Part shown: piece after piece, positions 13,882 through 20,801 of the stretch | Numbering within the stretch: position 1 is the first letter of the stretch | Layout: each line of letters begins with the position of its first letter | Source of the DNA: Mediterraneibacter agrestimuris | Lineage (GTDB): Bacteria > Bacillota > Clostridia > Lachnospirales > Lachnospiraceae | Reading direction: 5' to 3' | Length of the DNA stretch: 44,908 bases | Assembly (NCBI RefSeq): GCF_943193195.1 | Contig: NZ_CALPDG010000032.1 | Span: 1 to 44,908 of the forward strand | The notes under the pieces: model-generated | The model's input: the letters and a program-made list of their open reading frames with translations, nothing else | What the model was told of the DNA's origin: nothing | Databases searched by the model: none | Program-made: the position numbers and the translations under genes

Positions 13882-16800
13882 AACGAAGGAAACTGCTGGG
13901 AATGCTGTTAGCTGCCGTATGTCTGGTAACGGCTGTCCCGGGTATGGCTTATGCAGAGAACCTGACACTTACTGGGGAAAAGGAAACGGTCCAGGAAACC
14001 GGGCAGAAGGACCCGGGGGACGCGTCCTTAAAAGTCTCCGGAAAAGAGGGCGCAAAGGAAACAGACACAGAAAAAAACGCGCCAAAACAGGAAACGGCAG
14101 ATAAAAAGGCAGAAGGGAAAAAGGAAACAGACCAAGAGACCGGGGAGGGGACAAAGAAGGAACAGGCACAGACAGGACAGATGGAGAAAGGAAGGGAAAA
14201 AAATACCGCGGCCGGGGATACAAACGGCGGCAAAAACCCGGAAGGAAAGTTCGGCTCGCCGGACCCGACCGGGGAGTATGACTTTACCGGAGTTGTGCCA
14301 AACGATGAGCCCCCGGCGGATTTTGACCGCTATGATTACAACCCGCAGGCGGATGAACCCATGCTTCTTGGCATTGATACCTGGGAGAACTTAAAAGCGG
14401 ATATCGCGAAAAGAAGCGAGTGGGTGGACAAGGACAATGGGGACGGCAGGGTTACATTGTATTATTCGTCCAATTCAGGCGTCTATAAGGGCACAGAGGA
14501 CATGAACGTGGTCCTGGTGCAGGATAAATCCGGTTCCATGGACCCGAACTACGGATTCAACCTGGCATTGACAAAATACGGTTATTCCGTAAACGGCGTC
14601 AACCACTGGTGGTATCCGTGCCGGAGCGTGGAGGGGTGGTCTGAAAATGCGAGCGAATGCGTCGGCGAGGAATACCGCAACGCGCTGAATGGAAATGTTT
14701 TTGTCCCCGGGGAAAATTATTACAATTCCCCCTGCCAGGATGGGGATGACCGGTATTATTACCTGATGGTCAAGGGGGACGCGAATTCCCCGTCCTTACA
14801 GGCCGGGCAGATGGTACATGGAAACAACCTGTACAACATTTCAAGCACCGACCTGCACAGCTATTACCGGCTGGACAGCCGGGAGGAGGCGGTATCCTAC
14901 CTGGCTGCAGGACGGCGGGTGGTACGCTGTGATAATTGGATAAAAAGTGATGGCAAGCCGGGAGACTATCAAGTTTATTTTTTGGATGTTTCCCAGGTCT
15001 ATGATTTCGGTGACCGGCAGCTATTCAGGACCTGTGATGATACGGGGGAGAGCACGGCAGCTTCCAGACTTGCCAAAAGCCAGTGGTTCATGGACAAGGT
15101 GGTAGACGGCATCCGGGGCTTAAACCCGTCCAACAAGATCGCCTATGTGCCGTTCTGGGGAGCGGTGCCTGAAAACGGGAGCTGGAGCAATGCCAGCAGC
15201 GGCGGTTCTACGGACAACATTTATACGGACAATGAAAACAAGCTGACATACAAAAACGGGGTGTCTTATCTGGGGTTCACGGACAGCCCCAATTTCGGCT
15301 CCCTGAAAAACCAGATCAACAATCCGTTCACGTATGAGGGAACGAACTGGTCCCGCGCCTTACAGAAGGGCATCGACCTGTTAAACGGCAGGAACAGCGC
15401 TGAGAAACAGAAAAAAACACTGGTGGTATTTTTGACAGACGGCATGCCCCAGGGAACCCAGGGGAAGCCGTCAGACCTTAACAACCCCTATATCAACGGC
15501 GTCAACGAGGCGGCGGCATTGAAGGGGATCAATGGTGTTACGGTGTATGCCTGCGGAGTGGGGATCAACCGGCAGGATAACAGCATTGCGTCCCGGCTGG
15601 ACCATATAGATTCCAGCGGTATGGGATTTTTTGCCCAGTATGTTTCCGAATTTAACGATCTCTATAATGACGTGATGGACCGTATCAATTCGGAGTTTTC
15701 CATAACCATCCGCGGCAATGACGCTTTCTACACAGACCAGCTGGCCGGGCCGTTTACGCTGGACGAGTCCAAGCTGGGAAGCGGATGGAAGGTGCTTGCA
15801 AGCCCTGGAAGCGGAACCACAAAGGGCGTGCCGGCAGCGGTTTATAACGCGGCGAAAGCGGGGGCAAAATACATTTATGTGCGGAGCACAAAAACGGTCT
15901 ACTGGTATATCGGAACCATGACGGACGGCGGATACAGCGCAGCCGGGCACTCCATGAATTTCCCGGTGAAGTATTCCGGCTACAATACCCCCACAGGCGG
16001 AACGGATAAACAGGAGAAAACCAATACCCAGCAGAAGCTGACGTATGTGCCGTCCACCAACCCCAATACGGTGGACACGGTCACACTGGACGCGCCGACC
16101 CTGGTCTTTAACCGGGCGGATAACCCGAGTATCACCATTAAGAAGAATATTGACGGGGCGGCATTTACAACGGACCAGACCTACCGGTTTGCCTTCAGCA
16201 AAAATAAGCAGAGCGGAAAGGTAGTGAACAAAGCAGGCAGCGCCGCTGTGACGGTAAAGGCAGGAAGCAAGAGCGCAGCGGCATCTGTACCGATCAACCC
16301 GGGTACCTATTACGTGTATGAAGTGGATGATAAAGACAACATCATCAGCAGCCAGGTGCAGACGGCAAAAGTATCCATGGCACCGGAGATTACAACAGTC
16401 ACCGGAAACCCGGTTTCCGTCACATCCACGGCGGGCAGGTATGATAACGCAAATAATAAGCTGCAGATCAAGGCTGTCAGTGCAAATGTGGAATTTACCA
16501 ACCATTATGTCAGTGTAGCGGTACAGAAAAACTGGGATGATTCCAATTCTTCCAGGCGGCCGGATGAAATCACGGTCAATCTGTTAAAGAACGGGACGAA
16601 GGTCGGTTCAAAAAGTATAACCGCAGACATGGGATGGAAATATACCTTTAAAAACCTTGAAAAATATGACGTTACCGGAAAGGAGATCAAGTATACGGTA
16701 ACGGAAGAGAAGGTCCCCGGATATGAAGGGAAAACCGAGTACAGCACATCCGGGGCAGTCATTACAGCGAAGGTCACCAATACGCTGATGATTGCGGACC

Positions 16801-17255
16801 TGACGGTGACAAAGACCATCCCTTCCGACGCGGATACCATCTGGTGGGACCATGGGAACCCAACCTTCATGGTCAAAGTATCGGGAACCGGGCTGGATGG
16901 AAAGGGGCATACGTTCTACCATACGTTTGTCTTTGACAGGGAGTATGTAAAGAAAAATGCCAGAGACGGAAAGGTGTCCATGTCCTACACATTCAAGGAT
17001 ATCCCGAACAGCACGGATTATAAATGTGAGGAGCTGACCGTCAGCCGCTGGAGATTGGAGTCAGTAAAAGGAAACGGAACCAATGTGAAGGTGACCACAG
17101 GGGATACAAAAAGCCAGGCAGAAGTATTCGGTACCTATGCGGACGCGAACCTGAAAGCAAGACCGGAGGGGACAGAAGTAACGTTTACAAACGCGAAAGA
17201 TGATTACCAGTGGTTTAACCATATCACATCCGTCCATAACGTGATCAAAAAATAG
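13878..17255 (+). CDS. Large vWA/Cna-B adhesin
   Basis: 1125 residues. Signal peptide about 1-26; a Lys/Glu/Thr-rich, repeat-poor spacer about 30-115; a vWA domain with MIDAS DKSGS at about 216-220, interrupted by a long insertion and resumed near VVFLTDGMPQGT (about 516); a Cna-B domain at about 878-975 (VAVQKNWDDSNSSRRPDE); and a terminal beta domain (LTVTKTIPSD onward). Such proteins are pilus-tip or mating adhesins. It has no C-terminal LPxTG-like motif, hydrophobic span or basic tail: it ends SVHNVIKK. It must therefore be held by another fibre protein, be released, or be joined through internal isopeptide chemistry. Last gene of the fibre operon. Confidence 0.85.
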   Translation: MKRRKLLGMLLAAVCLVTAVPGMAYAENLTLTGEKETVQETGQKDPGDASLKVSGKEGAKETDTEKNAPKQETADKKAEGKKETDQETGEGTKKEQAQTGQMEKGREKNTAAGDTNGGKNPEGKFGSPDPTGEYDFTGVVPNDEPPADFDRYDYNPQADEPMLLGIDTWENLKADIAKRSEWVDKDNGDGRVTLYYSSNSGVYKGTEDMNVVLVQDKSGSMDPNYGFNLALTKYGYSVNGVNHWWYPCRSVEGWSENASECVGEEYRNALNGNVFVPGENYYNSPCQDGDDRYYYLMVKGDANSPSLQAGQMVHGNNLYNISSTDLHSYYRLDSREEAVSYLAAGRRVVRCDNWIKSDGKPGDYQVYFLDVSQVYDFGDRQLFRTCDDTGESTAASRLAKSQWFMDKVVDGIRGLNPSNKIAYVPFWGAVPENGSWSNASSGGSTDNIYTDNENKLTYKNGVSYLGFTDSPNFGSLKNQINNPFTYEGTNWSRALQKGIDLLNGRNSAEKQKKTLVVFLTDGMPQGTQGKPSDLNNPYINGVNEAAALKGINGVTVYACGVGINRQDNSIASRLDHIDSSGMGFFAQYVSEFNDLYNDVMDRINSEFSITIRGNDAFYTDQLAGPFTLDESKLGSGWKVLASPGSGTTKGVPAAVYNAAKAGAKYIYVRSTKTVYWYIGTMTDGGYSAAGHSMNFPVKYSGYNTPTGGTDKQEKTNTQQKLTYVPSTNPNTVDTVTLDAPTLVFNRADNPSITIKKNIDGAAFTTDQTYRFAFSKNKQSGKVVNKAGSAAVTVKAGSKSAAASVPINPGTYYVYEVDDKDNIISSQVQTAKVSMAPEITTVTGNPVSVTSTAGRYDNANNKLQIKAVSANVEFTNHYVSVAVQKNWDDSNSSRRPDEITVNLLKNGTKVGSKSITADMGWKYTFKNLEKYDVTGKEIKYTVTEEKVPGYEGKTEYSTSGAVITAKVTNTLMIADLTVTKTIPSDADTIWWDHGNPTFMVKVSGTGLDGKGHTFYHTFVFDREYVKKNARDGKVSMSYTFKDIPNSTDYKCEELTVSRWRLESVKGNGTNVKVTTGDTKSQAEVFGTYADANLKARPEGTEVTFTNAKDDYQWFNHITSVHNVIKK

Positions 17256-17267
17256 AACCATGAGACC

Positions 17268-17299
17268 AAAACAGGGGCAGGGAACACGGCCCCTGTTTT
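17268..17299 (+). terminator. Strong hairpin terminator closing the fibre operon
   Basis: AAAACAGGGGC and GCCCCTGTTTT, 11 perfect pairs with a ten-base loop, T4 in the right arm and A4 in the left, so it may act in both directions. Twelve bases after the adhesin stop. Confidence 0.75.
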
Positions 17300-17312
17300 G
17301 ATAAAAGAAGAT

Positions 17313-17329
17313 GTGCCGAAAACCGGCAC
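17313..17329 (+). promoter_or_regulatory. 17-bp palindrome GTGCCGAAAACCGGCAC
   Basis: Twelfth copy, isolated from the others by 11 kb, between the fibre-operon terminator and the first gene of the secretion operon (40 bases ahead of its ATG). It is in the place of an operator for the conjugation genes. Confidence 0.6.
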
Positions 17330-17368
17330 AGGAGGCCAGGATGAAAAAATATAAGAAGGAGGAGAGAG

Positions 17369-18517
17369 ATGCAAGGCACGGAATATGAAAGACACGAGGA
17401 TTTCCTTGAAAAGACGAGGGCCATATTTGCGGAGCGTGAAAAGGAGTTCCAGTTAAGGCAACAGGCATTTGAAGAAAAGGAAAAGGGTTTAAAAGCGCTG
17501 CTTAAGCATATTACATCCGAAAGGAAAGAGCTGGAGGGACAGCGGGAAGAATTAACGGCAAAACAGAAAGCTCTGGAGGAGGACAGGGAGGCACTAAACA
17601 GCCGTTCCCTTGAACTGGAGGAGCAGGAACAGGGGCTGAAAGCGCGGCAGGAACATTTCGAGAAGTGGGAAAAGGACCAGCTTATGAAGTATAACCTGGA
17701 GCTTGAGCAGGTCAGAAATGAAGAGATGAAATTGAAGCGTTTAACGGACGATTATAACTACCGGATCTCATTGCTGGAACCGGGGGTCGCGGAAGCCCTG
17801 CAAAACCCGGTCCCGGCGGTTGACCTGGAAAACTACATTTCCATTGATGAACATAACCATAGAATCCGCCTTGGGGAAGAAAAAGTACAGAACCTCATGA
17901 AGGAACAAGACGAACTCAAGGCAACGGCCCGGGAAATGCAAAAGGACCGGGAAGAGTTGAAGGCAACGGCCCGGGAAGCGCAGAAGGAGCGGGAAGAGCT
18001 GAAGGCAACGATCCAGGAAATGCAAGTTGAACGGGGAAAGCTGCTGGATAAGATCGTGGAGCTGCGTTCTTCCCAGACGGCAGAAGCGTGCGGACCAGGG
18101 AGTAAAAGCAGAGGGGAGACAAAAGGGACACAGCCAGCCGGAATTGTACCTGAAACGGAAGAGGAACTGACCGCGCATGTGCTGCAGTCCTACCTGAAAA
18201 GAAACAGGACAGACCTTGATGAGCTGGAGATCCGCCATTCGGAAGACGGGGAACTGTTGTATGCAAAAGGAAGGGGGCTGACCTACCATTTCCTCTTTGT
18301 AGAGCCGGCAACATTTGACATCTCAGCAGAGAGGAAGAACAGCCCCAGGTTACGCAGGCAATTGGAAACCTGCAATGAGAAATTCCCCGGGGTGCAGTTT
18401 TGTTATGATGAAGCAGAGAAAAAGGTGTGCGCGACCGGTTATTTTACAAACCAGATGAAAGCCTATGAACTAATGAAACGGGTGCAGGAGATCGCTGACT
18501 GCTTCCGGCAGGAGTAA
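17369..18517 (+). CDS. Long coiled-coil protein, first gene of the conjugation operon
   Basis: 382 residues. Residues about 10-240 are an almost unbroken coiled coil rich in Glu/Lys/Gln, with three near-repeats of EELKATAREMQKDR type (about 178-220). A compact C-terminal domain follows a linker (about 260-382: HSEDGELLYAKGRGLTYHFL, then FVEPATFDI and YFTNQMKAYEL). AAGGAGGAGAG ahead is a strong ribosome site. No signal or membrane segment, so cytoplasmic. No named family recognised; it could be a scaffold or regulator of the transfer machine. The palindrome at 17313 is in its leader. Confidence 0.65.
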   Translation: MQGTEYERHEDFLEKTRAIFAEREKEFQLRQQAFEEKEKGLKALLKHITSERKELEGQREELTAKQKALEEDREALNSRSLELEEQEQGLKARQEHFEKWEKDQLMKYNLELEQVRNEEMKLKRLTDDYNYRISLLEPGVAEALQNPVPAVDLENYISIDEHNHRIRLGEEKVQNLMKEQDELKATAREMQKDREELKATAREAQKEREELKATIQEMQVERGKLLDKIVELRSSQTAEACGPGSKSRGETKGTQPAGIVPETEEELTAHVLQSYLKRNRTDLDELEIRHSEDGELLYAKGRGLTYHFLFVEPATFDISAERKNSPRLRRQLETCNEKFPGVQFCYDEAEKKVCATGYFTNQMKAYELMKRVQEIADCFRQE

Positions 18518-18528
18518 GGGGGGAGGTT

Positions 18529-18936
18529 ATGATATCTTATCATTGTTTAGGACTCCTCTTTGCCTGTACCGCAGGGGCCTGTCTGGTCCTGTCCGCATTA
18601 TGCCTGGCCATTTTGAAGGCGCCGGAGAAAACGCCCCTTTACTGCAGGAGGCTGCCGCAAAAAAAATACCCGGAAGAATTCCTGAAAGCCATGGAAACGG
18701 CATATGACGCAGCCGGGGATATCAGGGGCATGTTATTGCTGCTGCAGGAAAAATGGAAAAAGGGGGCAGCCGGAAAAAGGATACCGGCAGCGCTGGATTA
18801 TCTGGAAAACAGCCGGTACAAGGATTTTGAGACAACGTTACAGTATCTGTCAGATAAGACGGAACCGTGCGAAGCGGTGATACAGAGGATACAGGAAAAA
18901 GAGATCCGGAAACGGACAGCATTGACCAAAAAATAA
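18529..18936 (+). CDS. Membrane-anchored hypothetical conjugation protein
   Basis: 135 residues. A single N-terminal span (about 5-28, CLGLLFACTAGACLVLSALC) is followed by a helical cytoplasmic or external domain with many charged residues. It lies 11 bases behind the coiled-coil gene with GGGGGGAGG ahead, within the secretion operon. No family recognised. Confidence 0.55.
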   Translation: MISYHCLGLLFACTAGACLVLSALCLAILKAPEKTPLYCRRLPQKKYPEEFLKAMETAYDAAGDIRGMLLLLQEKWKKGAAGKRIPAALDYLENSRYKDFETTLQYLSDKTEPCEAVIQRIQEKEIRKRTALTKK

Positions 18937-18957
18937 GGTGTGAAAAGGAGAGCATAT

Positions 18958-19155
18958 ATGAGAAGAAGTAACTGGAAAATAAAGGCATGGTTTATCGTAT
19001 CGGCTGCGATTGGGATCATCGCGGGGATCTTCGCTGCGTATGCGGCACAGAAATACTATCCGGCAGCTGCCGGCACGGCATTTTTCGGAGGGATGATGCT
19101 TGTTATCATCCTCATGGTACTGTTTGGCGTGAAGATTTTACGGATCGGGGAGTGA
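18958..19155 (+). CDS. Small two-TM protein of the conjugation operon
   Basis: 65 residues from ATG 18958, with AAAAGGAG ahead; a GTG at 18940 overlaps no good site. Basic N-terminus MRRSNWKIK, then two spans (about 11-29 and 37-58). Gram-positive conjugation operons often hold such small membrane genes next to the VirB2-like subunit, but no precise homologue is recognised. Confidence 0.55.
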   Translation: MRRSNWKIKAWFIVSAAIGIIAGIFAAYAAQKYYPAAAGTAFFGGMMLVIILMVLFGVKILRIGE

Positions 19156-19162
19156 TAAGAAA

Positions 19163-19540
19163 ATGGTGAAGAAATATAGAATGATAAAGAAATATAGAAG
19201 GGCAGAGAGGTATAAGAAGTTAAAAACAGCGGTAAATGGGACGGCATTATCAGCAGCACTGGCAATGTCCTACGGAATGCAGACCTTTGCGGCAGGGGAA
19301 GACGGGGCCGCGGTTGTGACAAACGGGTTCAATATCATTGTAGGGATCGTGTCCGCCATTGTCAGTTCCATAGGGACGCTGCTCCTGTTATGGGGGCTTT
19401 TTGAATGGGCGATGGCGCTGAACACACAGGACGGGGGCGCACAGTCCATGGCGTTTAAGCGGGTAGGCTCGGGAATTGTGGCAGTATTGGGACCGCAGAT
19501 CCTGCCGCTGATCATAGCAGCTATGTCGGCAGGGAGATAG
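19163..19540 (+). CDS. VirB2-like pilin/channel subunit
   Basis: 125 residues. The basic N-terminus is about 30 residues, then a signal-like stretch ALSAALAMSYGMQTFAAGEDG with an AxA-type end, then two spans (about NIIVGIVSAIVSSIGTLLLLW and GSGIVAVLGPQILPLIIA). Size, order and the small loop between two helices match VirB2-like or TcpC-neighbour subunits placed ahead of VirB6. An in-frame ATG at 19181 is an alternative start. Confidence 0.65.
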   Translation: MVKKYRMIKKYRRAERYKKLKTAVNGTALSAALAMSYGMQTFAAGEDGAAVVTNGFNIIVGIVSAIVSSIGTLLLLWGLFEWAMALNTQDGGAQSMAFKRVGSGIVAVLGPQILPLIIAAMSAGR

Positions 19541-19555
19541 TAAGGAGAAGGAAGC

Positions 19556-20383
19556 ATGCCGGAGTATGTATTGGATTACTTTGATGAATTATTTTACGGT
19601 CCTTTTTTCCAAGGTGCCAAGTGGATATGGATGTGGGTCATGCAGCTGTCCACCGGACTGATGAGCGAGTCACCGGATGTGTTTTCCCGGGATACATGGG
19701 AATTTGTCACAGGGACGTTATATCCGTGGGCACTGGGGATCGGCGTTGTCTGTATGAATGTATTTTTTATGATCGGATTCCTGCGTTCGGTCTCTAATTT
19801 AAAAGAAAACCTTACATTGGAAATGTGTGTGGAGGCAATGGTCCGGCTTGTGGCAGTAAACCTGCTGCTGCAGACCGGACTGACGTTTATCCGTACCTTT
19901 TTCCAAATGGCTGCCGCATTGGCAGGACAGGTGGCCAGTTTTGCCGCGCCGGAATTCTATGTCAATGACAATGACCTGGGCGCCCATTTGTTCTGGTGGC
20001 TGTTTGGCTTCGGGTACTTTATCGTAGCAGTGGTATGCGCGGCCATGATCTTCCTGACACTGTACGGCAGATATATCAAGCTGTATCTGCTGATCGTGTT
20101 TTATCCCCTGGCGGTACCGGCTGTTTCAGGGGGAAGAGGAATGGATGGAGCTGCCACGGCATGGCTGAAGACATTTTTATCGAATACTTTTGAGATCGTG
20201 GCAATTGCGCTGGTCATGTCAATTACAGGGCGCCTGATCGGCGGGATCAACCTGCCGGAAGAGACATTTGCGCAGAATTTTGACGGATTTGCGCAGGCAA
20301 TGCAGTCCGTCCTGTATATGATCCTTATGGCAACCATGGTAAAAGGGGTTGGGCCATTCTTAAATAAGACATTTAATCTGTAA
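19556..20383 (+). CDS. VirB6/TrbL-like polytopic conjugation protein
   Basis: 275 residues with at least five membrane spans (about 55-80, 92-110, 145-175, 178-200 and 215-235) and a conserved-looking central LTLYGRYIKLYLLIVFYPLA. VirB6-like proteins form the inner-membrane channel of type IV secretion systems. It is between the VirB2-like and PrgI genes, the usual order in Firmicutes ICEs. RBS AAGGAGAAGGAAG ahead. Confidence 0.8.
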   Translation: MPEYVLDYFDELFYGPFFQGAKWIWMWVMQLSTGLMSESPDVFSRDTWEFVTGTLYPWALGIGVVCMNVFFMIGFLRSVSNLKENLTLEMCVEAMVRLVAVNLLLQTGLTFIRTFFQMAAALAGQVASFAAPEFYVNDNDLGAHLFWWLFGFGYFIVAVVCAAMIFLTLYGRYIKLYLLIVFYPLAVPAVSGGRGMDGAATAWLKTFLSNTFEIVAIALVMSITGRLIGGINLPEETFAQNFDGFAQAMQSVLYMILMATMVKGVGPFLNKTFNL

Positions 20384-20414
20384 TAAAACATTCGATTTGT
20401 AAAGGAGGATGAGG

Positions 20415-20798
20415 ATGAAGATTGATATGAACAAAAACTTTGAAGAGGAGTTCCGGGTAACGTTCTGGAAAGGGCTGACCGCCCGGGAGCTGGTCACGGG
20501 GATACTTGCCCTGCTTGCTTCCATAGGGACGGCAGTATTCCTCTGGTATTTTACGGGGATACCAGTCAATATCTGTGTGTACGCGGGACTGCCGGCCATG
20601 CTGCTGATCGGATGGGCCGGCATCTACCAGTACCAGGGGATGACGGTCTTCCAGCTGTTAAAAGAAATCAGATATATGGGAAAGACAAAGGAACTGGCGT
20701 CAGAAGCAGGAGAATACAGGGAAACGGCAGCCGTATTTACAATGCGCGGCAGCGCGGACAGGGCAGGAAGGCGCAGAAGGCGCGGAAAGGGGATGTAG
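20415..20798 (+). CDS. PrgI/VirB3-like protein
   Basis: 127 residues from ATG 20415. AAAGGAGG (20401-20408) is too close to ATG 20409 and well placed for 20415. A short hydrophilic start (MKIDMNKNFEEE) and two spans (about 28-46 and 50-70) are typical of PrgI, the VirB3 counterpart that accompanies VirB4. A basic tail RAGRRRRRGKGM follows. It ends three bases before the VirB4 gene. Confidence 0.8.
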   Translation: MKIDMNKNFEEEFRVTFWKGLTARELVTGILALLASIGTAVFLWYFTGIPVNICVYAGLPAMLLIGWAGIYQYQGMTVFQLLKEIRYMGKTKELASEAGEYRETAAVFTMRGSADRAGRRRRRGKGM

Positions 20799-20801
20799 AC
20801 C

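Noticed and set aside
15471-16505. 344-codon open frame on the minus strand
   Set aside because: Lies inside the vWA/Cna adhesin gene, His/Arg/Cys-rich without a domain, no start signal; a shadow of a GC-rich gene.
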